This document shows positions 12,216-23,271 of a stretch of DNA of 64,000 bases, piece after piece. The notes below the pieces were generated by a model. The model was given only the letters and a program-made list of their open reading frames with translations. It was not told the DNA's origin and did no database searches. Every line of letters starts with the position of its first letter. Positions within the stretch are counted from its first letter, which is position 1. The DNA comes from Pollenia angustigena (Eukaryota; Arthropoda; Insecta; Diptera; Polleniidae): positions 46,252,308-46,316,307 of the forward strand of contig OV884056.1 of NCBI GenBank assembly GCA_930367215.1, in the 5' to 3' direction. Made by a program: the position numbers and the translations under genes.

Positions 12216-12450
12216 TCGAAATACGGACGGACTAGGACAAGGGTCGTGTCACGTATGCTTTTATACGCGATGCGCCTTTCGTACGTGATCGCCCAGATTT
12301 TGGCTTCGGCTTGAGTCCGGGGTTCTTACTGACGGGACATGGCACGCTCAATGCATATTTGCATAGAAGGGCCTTGTCGGACACTTTGGACTGTTGGTGT
12401 TGGCTGGGGACCGAGGACGTGTGGCACGTTATTGCCGAGTGCCACTACTA
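12216..12450 (+). pseudogene. R1-like LINE ORF2 fragment (part 1)
   Basis: Noticeably more GC-rich than its surroundings. One frame reads through FIRDAPFVRDRPDFGF, then LTGHGTLNAYLHRR and a cysteine/histidine motif (CWCWLGTEDVWHVIAEC). This is the conserved C-terminal zinc-knuckle region of R1-clade ORF2 proteins. A TAG near 12226 lies where Trp is usual. The frame is cut at about 12450 by the poly(T) of an antisense LINE; it resumes near 16595. No 28S rDNA is visible around it. Confidence 0.75.
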
Positions 12451-12515
12451 TTTATTTTTTTTTTTTATTTTATTTATTTAATATATAATTAGGTCTATGG
12501 ATAAATCCTTACAGC

Positions 12516-15398
12516 CTAATACAAATGAGTATTTAACTTAAGTATAATATTACGTTTAACAATATTTAAATCCAGAGAAAAATCAATAAATTCAAACATT
12601 TCATTGAAGCAACAACACAGTTTTCTAAATGGGTCTGCCATAGCATAGTTAGTTCGGAAAGTTTTTATAAATAAGGGATTATAGTACCGTACCGTACGTC
12701 GTGGAATGTTAAATGATAAACTACTTAATAAAAAATTCGAGCATACTTTTCCATTTATTAAGTTAATTACAAATGAGACATTTAGCATAACTCTGCGACT
12801 TTTCAGTGTTGGCAAACGTATTAAAGATAATCTTGTAGAATATGAGGGGAGATTATCATATCCTCGATATGTATCTCTCAGGCAAAAAAGCAAGAATTGT
12901 TTTTGAATGGATTCAATATGATCACTATGAACCATATAATGTGGATCCCATACAATCGAGCCGTATTCCAAGATTGGTCTAACGAGAGATGTGTAAAGTT
13001 GTTTAGTGACGAAAGTATCCTGGAATTCCTTCGCCCAACGTTTAATAAAAGCCAGAGTACAACGAGCCCTGTTGACAGTCATTGTTATGTGTTGAATAAA
13101 ATCCAATTTTGCATCCAGTAAGATGGCAAGATCCATAATTGTGTCAACTATCTCGATTTTATAGTCACCGAGTTTATAGTTATTTAAAATACTACGTTTT
13201 CTAGAAAAGCGCATATGTTTACATTTCATTAGGTTTAAATCCATTAGGTTATGTTTACACCAATTATAAAAGGTATCCAAGTCTTCTTGAAGATAATTAT
13301 GGTCTAAATAGTTCGTGAAGTTTAAAAAAATTTTTACATCATCTGCGAACATTAGTATATGTGAATGTTTAATTATATCAGGCATGTCGTTAATGAAGAG
13401 CAGAAACAAAAGTGGGCCAAGGTGACTACCTTGCGGAACACCGGATTTTACCAATATAGGTTTAGAAGTTGAAAACCCAAATTTTACACATTGTATTCTG
13501 CCGAGAAGATATGACCTTAGCCAGCTTAAATAAGTTTTGTCGAAACCCATAATATCAATTTTTCTCAAAAGAAGGTTGTGATTTACCTTATCAAATGCCT
13601 TACTGAAGTCGGTATATATAACGTCGGTATGCTGGTTGTTGACGAATCCCTCATTTACCAAAGTTGTCAGTTCTAAAATATTTGTCATAGTTGATGATTC
13701 TTTACGAAATCCGTGTTGAAAAGGTGTTAATAACGGTGAAACTTGATGAACCAATGAATCTAAAATGCATTTTTCAAAAAGTTTTGGAATTGCGCTAAGT
13801 TTGGCTATACCTCTGTAATTAATTATATTTGATTTATTTCCAGATTTGAATAAAGGAATTAAATATGACTCTTTCCATATTTTTGGAAAATATCCATTTT
13901 TCAAAGAAATATTAAAAATAATTGACAACGGCATTGCTAAAGCTTCCATACAGTTGATTAAAATACTGCTTGGTATACCATCAGGACCCATTGAGTTTGA
14001 ATATTTAAAAGATTTTAAGCAATTGATAATATTAAGTGTGGTTATTGGTGAAAATGAAATAGTTTGACCAGTAACTATATTAAATGGATAATTGACATTT
14101 TCAGCACAATGTGCATCAGAATATGTGGACGAAAAAAAGTCGGCGAATAAATCACTGATTTCCTTTTCATCGTGTGTTTCAGTACCCATATATTTCATGA
14201 CCTTCGGTGCGCCAGAGATCTTTCTTTTCGAATTTACAAATTTATAGAATGATCTTGGATCGTATTTTAAGTTGTTTTTTATTTTAATCAAATAATCGTT
14301 ATATAATTTAGCATTTAGCAAATTGTATTTTGCACGAAGGACGGAATACTTGCTGTAATCGCAGTGGGATCCAGATTTCTTATATTTTCTGTAATTCTTG
14401 TTTTTTAAGTTTTTTAACGAAGAAAGTTGTTTATTACCCCATGGTGGTCCTGATTTTGAGCTCAGTGAAAATTTTGGTATACATTCATTCATATATTGTT
14501 TTATTGTACAGTAGAAATTATTAATCATTTTATCGATTGTTTCTGGTGCGCCAATGCGAATGGATAACAATTGAATCCAATTTGTGTTAATTAAAAGGTT
14601 ATGTAGGTCGTTGTAATTTGCCCTTTTAAAACAAAACACCTTTTCTTTTTTATGAAAATTTTGAACACGATGACAACTAAAAATGTTGCAGCTAATTTCA
14701 ATTGTAGGGTGGTAACGATCTTCTGGGAGTGTTATAGGATCAACACGATTTATTGTACATTCCTTAGGCTCATTAACAAATACCAGGTCAAGTAATTTAC
14801 CATACATATTGTAGACGCCATTTATCTGATGTAGACATAAATTTGAAATGTTACCGAATATATCATCACTGATGTTATCAGAACGATTAGGAATGTAAGT
14901 TTTACTTTCTGTGGAGAAATGCCAGGTAATCTGAGGTATATTAAAATCGCCAAGGACTAACATGAAGTCACCCATACTGATTTTTGAAGCCACCTGTTCC
15001 ATTGCCAAAATGTGTTGTTGATAAGTAATTATATCAGATTGAGGTGGAATATAAGAACATGTAATAAATATTTTAATGTTGTTTACTTTTACTACCACTG
15101 CAATAAATTCAATTTTACTTGCTAAGTTTAATATTAGCTCTTCAGCAGGAAATGTATTTAAGACAGCTATTAAAACTCCACCGCCAGTAGTAACTGTAGT
15201 TCTATCGCGCCGGAATACATGAAAATTATTGCAAACAATTTCGGTATTTAAGAAAGTATTATTTAGCCAAGTCTCAGTTAGACAAATTATGTGGTGATTG
15301 AAATTAAAACTATCGACATAAAATTTGGAGCATTTAGTCCTCATTCCACGTACGTTTTGGTATATAATAATGAGTTGATCGTCGGGAGCATCAGTTAG
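12516..15398 (-). CDS. CR1-like LINE ORF2: endonuclease and reverse transcriptase
   Basis: Encodes the enzyme for target-primed reverse transcription. The N-terminal apurinic-like endonuclease shows QNVRG, LTETW, a YIPPQSD stretch, GDFN and a late RYHP motif. The central reverse transcriptase shows YRGIAKLSAIPKLFEK, TDFSKAFDKVNH, SGVPQGSHLGPLLF and catalytic FADD. The C-terminal part contains RPILEYGSIVWDP and IESIQKQF. From the first ATG (15344) it would be 942 residues, but QNVRG lies just upstream of that Met, so translation must begin earlier. The frame is open for 18 more codons up to the ORF1 stop, in the -1 frame relative to ORF1, which implies frameshifting or another non-AUG route. 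No internal stops. Confidence 0.88.
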   Translation of the reverse strand, partial: LTDAPDDQLIIIYQNVRGMRTKCSKFYVDSFNFNHHIICLTETWLNNTFLNTEIVCNNFHVFRRDRTTVTTGGGVLIAVLNTFPAEELILNLASKIEFIAVVVKVNNIKIFITCSYIPPQSDIITYQQHILAMEQVASKISMGDFMLVLGDFNIPQITWHFSTESKTYIPNRSDNISDDIFGNISNLCLHQINGVYNMYGKLLDLVFVNEPKECTINRVDPITLPEDRYHPTIEISCNIFSCHRVQNFHKKEKVFCFKRANYNDLHNLLINTNWIQLLSIRIGAPETIDKMINNFYCTIKQYMNECIPKFSLSSKSGPPWGNKQLSSLKNLKNKNYRKYKKSGSHCDYSKYSVLRAKYNLLNAKLYNDYLIKIKNNLKYDPRSFYKFVNSKRKISGAPKVMKYMGTETHDEKEISDLFADFFSSTYSDAHCAENVNYPFNIVTGQTISFSPITTLNIINCLKSFKYSNSMGPDGIPSSILINCMEALAMPLSIIFNISLKNGYFPKIWKESYLIPLFKSGNKSNIINYRGIAKLSAIPKLFEKCILDSLVHQVSPLLTPFQHGFRKESSTMTNILELTTLVNEGFVNNQHTDVIYTDFSKAFDKVNHNLLLRKIDIMGFDKTYLSWLRSYLLGRIQCVKFGFSTSKPILVKSGVPQGSHLGPLLFLLFINDMPDIIKHSHILMFADDVKIFLNFTNYLDHNYLQEDLDTFYNWCKHNLMDLNLMKCKHMRFSRKRSILNNYKLGDYKIEIVDTIMDLAILLDAKLDFIQHITMTVNRARCTLAFIKRWAKEFQDTFVTKQLYTSLVRPILEYGSIVWDPHYMVHSDHIESIQKQFLLFCLRDTYRGYDNLPSYSTRLSLIRLPTLKSRRVMLNVSFVINLINGKVCSNFLLSSLSFNIPRRTVRYYNPLFIKTFRTNYAMADPFRKLCCCFNEMFEFIDFSLDLNIVKRNIILKLNTHLY

Positions 15399-16273
15399 TT
15401 TTTTGAATGTAATAATTGTTTTTTCGGCAAATAAGCAACATTCGTTGGACGCCGGTTTATATTTTGTTCATATTCTCGAACTAAGACATGTTCAGGCCAA
15501 AAAGATGGGTCGAGAATGGAGTTAAAAATTTCAAATGGAACAGTAAGCTTAAATGATGTGATAATCCGCGCTTGCGAGTAAGTAAACTTATGAACATTCA
15601 AATCAAAATTTTTGCCGATCTTAGATTTAATATACGCATCAATGTCGTCAACAGATGTATCAGATGCAAAACGAGATACAAAGATTTGTTTTTTTGGTGG
15701 GATCACTCTCAGATCTTTTATAGCAGCACAGTTATTTTCACTATTTATCAAATTAACAGGATTTGTTGCATTTTGATGATTTATTGGGACAGTATTAGTT
15801 GGAACGGATGTTTTGCATAGAAGAGTTGGCCCACGATCATTAACAGATGAAGAAGCGGGTTCGGGATTCTGAGGCAAAGATGGCAAAGAAGAAGGTTCAG
15901 TCAACTTTACTTTATTGTTTAACCTTGCAGATTTCCTTTTCGGTGATGTTTGAACAGGAGATTTTATAGATTCTAAAGCATTAAAATCATCAAAAATTTT
16001 AGCATATTGTGATATTTTATCAACAAGTTTATTTGCTTCTTCTTGAATTTCCAAAAAACGGGATTTGTTTGATTGGAAAAAACGATAGAATGTAATGCTT
16101 ATTTTCTTGCAATCATTACAGCGCCAAGCAAGTCCATTATCTTTCGACAATGATCCAGCAACAAGACCGGAAAGACCACTGCATTTAATATGGCAAAGAC
16201 CATTACATAACCAACAAGAAATCATCATCTCTTCATCGTTGGTAATGGGACATTTTTTCATAATACACGCCAT
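15395..16273 (-). CDS. CR1-like LINE ORF1 with PHD-type zinc finger
   Basis: About 292 residues if started at the MACIMKKCP methionine; the frame extends 31 codons further upstream. The N-terminus has regularly spaced Cys/His (CPIT, CWLC, CHIKC, then W-RCNDC), matching the PHD-like finger of ORF1 proteins in CR1-group LINEs rather than the CCHC knuckles of jockey Gag. A basic, Ser/Pro-rich middle (SPKRKSARL) is followed by a C-terminal domain of about 100 residues (IFVSRFASDTSVDDIDAYI). The protein probably binds nucleic acid. The last two codons, AAA AAC, form part of a slippery heptamer directly before the TAA. Confidence 0.8.
   Translation of the reverse strand: MACIMKKCPITNDEEMMISCWLCNGLCHIKCSGLSGLVAGSLSKDNGLAWRCNDCKKISITFYRFFQSNKSRFLEIQEEANKLVDKISQYAKIFDDFNALESIKSPVQTSPKRKSARLNNKVKLTEPSSLPSLPQNPEPASSSVNDRGPTLLCKTSVPTNTVPINHQNATNPVNLINSENNCAAIKDLRVIPPKKQIFVSRFASDTSVDDIDAYIKSKIGKNFDLNVHKFTYSQARIITSFKLTVPFEIFNSILDPSFWPEHVLVREYEQNINRRPTNVAYLPKKQLLHSKN
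15398..15404 (-). promoter_or_regulatory. A AAA AAC slippery heptamer, putative -1 frameshift site
   Basis: On the minus strand the ORF1 codons read TCA AAA AAC TAA. The heptamer A AAA AAC is in register with ORF1 and fits the canonical X XXY YYZ slip pattern. A -1 slip places the ribosome exactly in the ORF2 frame (AAA AAA CTA ACT GAT), which is open to the end of ORF2. The heptamer abuts the ORF1 stop. Only a weak TGAT/ATCA hairpin is obvious by eye downstream; a pseudoknot was not assessed. Confidence 0.6.
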
Positions 16274-16590
16274 GATATGATACAATTTATAAGTGTTTAT
16301 ATATATTTTAAAAGTAAATTGTTTTAAAAGAAAATTGTTTGTTGGGTATACAATCCTACTATCCAATAGATGGCGCTTAGCGATTAAAATAGCAAATACA
16401 CAAACCAGTTAGAGTTGTAATTACAAATATATGGAACAAATTAGATCAGCTGACAGTAGATGCAGAATGTTATCCACAGAAAAGAAAAATACGATCCACT
16501 ACAAGAACAGGTCACAAGTAACAAAATACGTACAATTTTATCCTTTGATTATCACAAAAACCGCACTCCCAGATGCACACACTCCAATGA

Positions 16591-17790
16591 CACCGACAGC
16601 ACAAAGGGATATGATGACATTAGGGACCTAGATAGTATGGGCATCACTCATACTGGGGCGGGTTGGGATTATGGTAAGGCCGATGGGGAGGTTAAGGCAA
16701 TTTGTCCAGGAGGTTTTTGCTAGGAGAAGATGGAGATAGTGGAGGCAGTCACTCGCAGTCAACTGCGAACCGACGTTTGCGGATATCGTCCAACTGCACA
16801 TTTCTTGCTGTTGTTTCTAAGGTCGGTTGATGATTATGGTGAACTTCGCTGATTTGAGCGATGGTAATTTGTCCTTGCTGCTGTTGCTTGTGCCGTGCCT
16901 TCTCACCTCTGGCTTCCTTGGGGGCTGGAGTTGGGAATGACGTGGTGGAGTAGCGGCAAGCTGTGACTGATTTCCGGAACGACCCCCTGCTCTACGTTTC
17001 CGACTATTGTAGCTGTTCTCCCTCGTTGCTTTGTTGCTGGGTCACCTTGTGACCGTTGAGTCTCCCGTAAGGGGGACTGTGTTTATTGTTGTGTTTGTGG
17101 TCAGTGTTGTGCGTGATGTCCCTTGCCGGTGTCACAACATGTGGCCAATGTGTCGTCCGTGAGGAAGGCTGTTGATTGTATTGTGTGTTCTTGGTGCTGT
17201 CTTTGGTCCGTGTATGTGGATGTATATTTGATGTTATCACCGTTGCAGTATTGCAGTCTGCTGGATTCCGGTTTGCTGTTTTTGCAGTATCGCTGGTATT
17301 GCTGTCGCTAGGGGTCAACAGTCCCCGGACCATTTAGGGTCCTACTGGTAGAAGTTAAGGCTACGAAGCTGACAGAAGTCTTTATTTGGTACAACGGGAA
17401 CAGAATGCCCTTGGGATCTCGGTCCCAACCTGGTTATGGTGAGGTTAAATACCCATATCGCGGGTAGAGTGAGTTATTGCTCAGTGTGAAGTTGCAGTGC
17501 AACCGGTTGCCATTTGACCATAAAATGGAAGGAGTGTTAGATAGGCTCCGCCCTTTACCGAAGGGGATGAAGTGTCCAAATGCTTGGTTTCGAAGTCGGT
17601 ACCCTTGCTCTGGTGCCACGGCTTTGTGGCGAAGCAGGACGGGGGCGCTGGTCAACGCATTATTTTGACCCAGTGTTATGAGCACCGTGAGGAAGGCTCT
17701 TAGGAGGACGATCACGTTAAACTGGACAAATCTGTTTCTTTCTGGTTGCAAGTATTTTAATATAGAGATGCATGCGGCAATAAAAAACTT
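16591..17790 (+). pseudogene. R1-like LINE ORF2 end and 3' UTR (part 2)
   Basis: Resumes the R1-like frame with GYDDIRDLDSMGI at about 16601, then after a +1 shift near 16680 reads QFVQEVFARRRWR and stops at 16737-16739. This is the typical basic C-terminus of R1-clade ORF2. The following roughly 1 kb is much less AT-rich than the window, has no credible ORF, and ends near a run AATAAAAAAC at about 17780, so I read it as the element's long 3' UTR. The frameshift shows the copy is dead. Confidence 0.65.
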
Positions 17791-20552
17791 TTAGGAATTC
17801 AGAAATTACTATAAAGTTGCTCTCACTTTCATGGTCTAATGCTTAAGTAGAGAGGGTAATTAGCCAAGTAAACACCGTTGAAAGTAATTTGAAATACAGT
17901 TTACATTTAGCAACCATGTATTCGATATCAATTAGGTAAATATTTTTACCATAATAATAAGATATTAAAACCAACACCACAGTTGTGAAGAGGGTACTAT
18001 GCATTTGTGCTGAAAAACACTTTCCGAGTCAAAGTATGAAATAACCCAAAAAAAAATGGACTAAGGCCACATAAATGGAAACTTATTTCACAATCATATA
18101 ATTCCCACCTTAAAAATATAACCGAGCATTTTTAGTCGGTCTTTGTTATACGAAAGATGAGATTTTCCTAAAACAAAATTGCGAGGTCCCTGCTTTAGAG
18201 AAATCTTAAACTAAAATAAATCACATTCTATTCTGCATAAGAGTATAATAAAAAGGTTTTAAGTTTGTTTTCAATTATAATTACAATCAACTCCTTTTAA
18301 TGTAAAGTAACTAAACTTTTATTAACAATTTATAACAATTTAACTTCTCTATAAAACAATTTAATTTAAATCAAAAAAAATAAGAAGTAAATAAAAATTC
18401 CAAAAACAAAAATAAAAAATCAACATATTTGTCCTTCATCATGTTTACATAAATTAACCTTTAGACTACTCGTATTCCAAAAGTCTGCCATTTGGATTCC
18501 CAAAATTTCACAAAGGAAACTTGAAGGCCAACTTTGGCAACTAATCATCATGAATAATTCCGTATGTTAATGGCATCTAAAAAATAATATATGGAAAATC
18601 AAAATGGACTATAAATGAAAATTGATTTTTCTTTTATTTTCCAATAACTGAATAAAATGAAAAAAAGGAGTAAAACCTAAAACAATAAAACTAACAAAAT
18701 ACTTACACCCCCTAAAAACAGGACATTAGGAAATAATAACCAATGATCATGATTTTCGCTTCTTTTTTTTTTTTTGTCTTTAACGTTCAGTTGAAAAATA
18801 AAAAGTATAATTTTTTTGTTTAGTTTAATTTTTTGCTTAGAATGTATAGACAGGTTCATTCTCCCATAAACCTGGCACAGCGGGTTGTCAAGTTCAAGAC
18901 AACTTTCTGACCACACCATACCAAACAACCAAGAAGAACTAATTTCTGTTTTTCTTATGCTTTTTTTCATCATCATCGACTTCTTCTTCTTCTTCTTGTG
19001 TCTTCACATACGGAATGGTAATGTTGCAAGTGTATCACATATTGCTGCTATTATTAGAGTTGCTGGATATGGGTTAAAAACTTAAATATCTGTCGCCGCT
19101 GCTGCTGAATGAATTAAACTCCAAAGATCTGTGTGTGAGTCGGTTTGCATAAATATTTGAAGCCTTTGGTGTTTGTGAAGGAAGGAAGGAAGATTTGTTT
19201 GCACACATGTAACCAGACAATTTTTTTTAGCAATTTAAGTCCAAACAAGTAAGACAATGTTCATTTAAATGTCTTTTCTTTGTTGCTTTCACATGGTATA
19301 CAGACACATTTGCTCACACACTCATACTTAGAAAACGAAGGTGGAGACATGTTAACCAACCAAGAAACAGCACATCCATTCACGTCTTTTACTGTCTTGT
19401 GATTTTGGTTTAAAAGTATGGGCCGTTGGACGTATGTATGCATGTGTATTTGAATGCATGAAGTAATTTACTCAAGTAAATAATAGTCAACATACGACAC
19501 CATTATCAAGCAGACTTTAAGAATTTAAATAAGTACTTTGGATATGGAGTTGCCATATTGGGTTAGCGTTTTAAGGTTTCCCTCAATTAAATATTCTATC
19601 TTTTCTCAAAGGCAAAAAACCTAACAATAGATCATACACATCATTGAACGTTTCATCCATTCTTCTAAAATAACATGCTCCAATTCAGTGTCTGATATTT
19701 TCTATGAACTTCGCAGTACGTCAAATCTTGAACGATTTCTTGCTAAGACGAGATATTGTCTTAGAGGGAAGTTTTTGTGCCAATAAACCAAATTTTATTG
19801 GAATTGTATTTGACCATAGCTCGCATACAAATATTACTCCCGAAAAAGTTTTTAATTCCATAATTTTCTTAAAAATGTTGGTAATGACATTGGTGATTAT
19901 AACTTTTACGATAGCCTTTGTCTCGTGACAAAATACTGTGTTGGTAGGTCCAAAATTAGCCATAGGTTCCATATAAGTGACATTGTTGTACTCCAAAGAA
20001 ACATTAAGGAAGGTAGCCATACAATCAGTTTTGAAAAAATTTTCCGTACAAAATTCTATTCGAACTTAAACGTTCAAAATTGTCAAACAAATGGTTAGAA
20101 TATGAAAAAGGATCAAGTAAGACATCTCTTTTCCAGTATTACCGATCACTTTTATTGGATCCTGATTACCAGAGATTTATTAATCCCATTGAGAAGAGTT
20201 TGGCTAGCTAAGGGAAAATTAGTAAATCTCTAGAAGGTTTATATGAACCTGTTAACCAGGGACTTTATAAGTCATGGATGGATTAGTGGGGTAAATTTAA
20301 GGGCCTATTGGTTTAAGGCTAATTCGATGGAAGGAATAGGCTGAGTTTTTCGCATAGAGACCTCACTAGGTGGATCCGACTTATGTGTGTAGAGGATCTC
20401 TCTTCAAAGGCAGCGGAGATCTAATAGCTTCAACTCTTAAGCGTGAGTTGTGATTTATTGTTACTAATGTGTAAATCTTTCTAAACTACTTAAAGAAAGT
20501 GAGGTTAACTTTCTGCAATGAAGTAAATTGCTTATCTAAGTTTAATAGTTGC
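17791..20552. other. intergenic DNA with simple repeats
   Basis: No gene recognised. Simple repeats: TTC/TCA tracts at 18966-19001, GCTGCT near 19095, GGAA repeats at 19178-19193. A minus-strand frame of 99 codons at 19721-20020 has no domain that I know and overlaps a frame on the other strand, so it is not called. At 20170-20230 a short inverted repeat (AGAGATTTATTAATCCC against its near complement) is visible. Confidence 0.5.
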
Positions 20553-20555
20553 TTA

Positions 20556-20912
20556 AGGCTAGATTACACTATTATACTTTGTATTAATACATGTCAAAAA
20601 CTCAAGTTATATGACAAAGTGTGATAGTGTGAATGCAATGTATCACGAAAATGACAAGTATTATGAAAAAAGTTTGACATCCCATACGACTACTTCATCG
20701 TTTTTTGAAAAATTTCTAAACAATAATACTTTTCATTGGATCAGGGCTGCATTTTTTTTTCATGCGTGAGTGTTTATACTTTGTGTGGTGGTGTGAACAC
20801 AAACTGTCATGTTACATTAGATTTTTTGACAGTCGCAACAAAACTCATTAGATTTCTGTCCCACAAAGTATTATGGAATACGTAAGACTTGTTAGATACT
20901 GTAATCTTGGCT
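20556..20912. mobile_element. 357-bp MITE, TTA TSD (PIF/Harbinger-like)
   Basis: Ends AGGCTAGATTACACTAT and (reverse complement) AGCCAAGATTACAGTAT, flanked by TTA at 20553-20555 and 20913-20915. No coding capacity seen. Confidence 0.6.
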
Positions 20913-20915
20913 TTA

Positions 20916-22310
20916 GAAGTTAATATATTTATTTTTTTAACCAAGCCATTTTTTTCAAAAATCTGGCAACCTTTATAACTCAACCCATACAATGTACTTT
21001 GTACATGCTGAATCTGGTTTTCTGAAAAATCAATGAAAGTCATTCATTGTCTTATGGAAACCATTGTTTATTTACTACTACTGCCTTTATGATGATAATT
21101 CTTTTTCTTTTATTATTTTCCTTTTTGGTCATTTAGTAGACATTTGAGAAATTAAAGTGTTTCTTGCTTGCATTTTGTTTCTGTTCTGACCAGTAAAGAA
21201 ACAGCTTGAGTAGCTCTAAAGTCCCCCAGCAAAGTGGTATAAACCATTTTTATTTTTTTTAAGATTTTCCTTTAATAATAAATATCTTATTACCAGTATG
21301 GTTTTTTTAGTTAGTTAACCAGTTAACCAGCAAGTTGGCCAACAAGAATGTCAATTTAATTTTAAAGAAAAATTGTTTAAAAAATTGTTTGTAAAGACAA
21401 TAAATGGAAACCATATTTAAAGTAACAAGAAGGAATTATTAATATCCAATCTTTAAAAAAAGTTTGTCAACAACAAAAAAAAAATTAAATATATTATCAG
21501 TAAGTTGATGTTTTTGGCATTTAATGTTATTGTATTTATGAAGTTCTTTAAAAACAAACAATATTTAATTGCATTAAAATAAATGTATGTATAAATTTCA
21601 TTAACCATAAAAAGCTAAATTTCTCACAATTAAGATTTCTGGTGACACACAAGCACGTGCATTCTTTTTTCTTTTGCTTTTCCTCCACTGCCACTCTCAT
21701 CGCCATCGTTATCATCAATATTTCTAATGACATTCATAACATTTACGCAATTCGTTATAGCAGCCAGTTCAAATGGAAACAAAATCTATTTAAGAATCAT
21801 TAGCCAGATTGTTTATACAATAACAAATAAAATAAACAAGCGAGAAAACACATCTCGGGGGACCCCGTAAAAAATCAAGCAACTACACAACAAGGGTTGT
21901 AAAATGCGAAAAATCAAATAATCATGCTACACGGTGCACTGTAAAACGGCAACCACATGTTTATTTTCCCATGATAAACAAAAAAAATAAAAGACACAAT
22001 TTAGCCAGCGCGGTGAAAGTGTCATACAAATATTTGATTTTCGTATTTATAAGCAAAAGGCAAACAAACAAACAAACAAACAAACGGATAAATGGATGGA
22101 TGGCTAGAAGGAAAAGCTTAAAAGTCAAAATTAAATAAGAAAAAAAAAGAGAATTAAATTTAAATAAGGTAAAGTCGATTTTTTGCTGCAGGAATAGAAA
22201 AAAGGAAAATCTGCTTATGTACATTTAATTAATATAATAGACTTAAGAAAAACGATAAATCTTCTGATAAAAGTTTGCCCGGTTTCGTTTATTGCGTCAA
22301 TGCAATTAAG
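20916..22310. other. AT-rich spacer
   Basis: Nothing beyond low-complexity DNA, including (CAAA)n at about 22062-22086. No gene supported. Confidence 0.5.
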
Positions 22311-22588
22311 GAAGGATTTAGGCTTTTAGTTTAATAAAAAGCTCAATTTTCACACACATATAAAAATGACTGCAAACAAGGCAAATGGTGTTTTATGTTT
22401 CATAAAACGTTAGACAAAGGAATTATATGAACCCTATGCTATTAGAAATCTGCCTACAGCCTTGATAAGAGCCATACTTGAATACGATTCAGTTATTTGG
22501 GATTCACAAAACAACTTGTATGTTTATCGAAATGAATCTGTTCAAAAACGATTTGTGCTGTTTTATCTTCCAAATTTTCCATGGGATC

Positions 22589-23070
22589 TATGAGCGATCC
22601 CGTAATTTTCGTGATTAGTGAACGGGATTTAGAAATCCCTGTTCCTAGTGAACGGGATTTAAAAATCCCCGTTCCTTAAAATTGTGATTGTGATCACGGC
22701 TTGTCAGTTTTCAGTTCTTTTATAGTTATCGTAAAAAAAAACAAGTATACTATGTGTTCTAGGATAATTTTAATTTTCTTATTAAAAGAATCTTGTGAAT
22801 AGATTCAGAACTTAAGAAACAACAACAAAATATGCACTTAGTTCTTTTAAAAATTATATTTTTTAAGTTCAAATCTCTACAACAAAAACATAGAAGCATT
22901 ATTCGTTATAACATGCAAAAAATACGCCGTTACCACACAATCAGTGAAATATCTTAAATTTGTGTAAGAAAAGAAGTAACTGTTACTTAAAAAATTTAGT
23001 CACAGCTGTGATTCGTGATTTTTCGGTAGCAGTGATCAAATCACAGGTACAGAAATATTGTCAATCTCTA
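22589..23070. mobile_element. 482-bp insertion with two tandem hairpins, hAT-like
   Basis: Splits the LINE relict. The flanks ATGGGATC (22581-22588) and TTGGGATC (23071-23078) match in 7 of 8 positions, consistent with an 8-bp TSD. Ends TATGAGCGATC and (reverse complement) TAGAGATTGAC are only loosely similar. Inside, 22618-22678 has two tandem copies of AGTGAACGGGATTTa-aATCCC-GTTCC, each able to fold on itself. Confidence 0.5.
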
Positions 23071-23271
23071 TTGGGATCCTAGGGAAAACCTTCCGCTGTA
23101 TTGTAGTCGTTAAGCCACCCAAAACTGACAAGCCGAAGTATTTTTTCCACCATTTCCAACATTTTTCTTGAACCTTTTTCAAGGTAGAATTAATTCAACA
23201 TATCTGCAAGTAATATACTCGCCAATGTCCCAAACAGGCAGCTAAGATCATACGAGCCATTATATTTAAAC

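Larger units (their letters stand above)
12451..16390 (-). mobile_element. CR1-like LINE with both ORFs intact, antisense
   Basis: Read on the minus strand it comprises a short 5' region, ORF1 (16273-15395), ORF2 (to 12516) and a short 3' untranslated region ending in an A-rich tail (about 12451-12482, T-rich on +). Both ORFs lack stops, so the copy may be young and possibly competent. It split an R1-like LINE, since the R1 reading frame stops at about 12450 and resumes near 16595. The exact 5' border (16350-16590) and the TSD are unresolved; short shared words such as CTACTAT (12445 and 16356) are candidates only. Confidence 0.8.

Noticed and set aside
12117..12225. A hAT terminus (CAGTGTTGCCA) at 12118
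   Set aside because: Only one end is visible; similar CAGYGTTGCCA words occur at several places in the window without partners.
16740..17790. Frames of 62-109 codons in the GC-richer tract
   Set aside because: They follow directly on the stop of an R1-like ORF2, overlap on both strands and lack motifs; best seen as 3' UTR.
19721..20020. 99-codon minus-strand frame without known domain
   Set aside because: Overlaps an equally long frame on the + strand, has no recognisable motif, and sits in DNA with no splice or promoter support.
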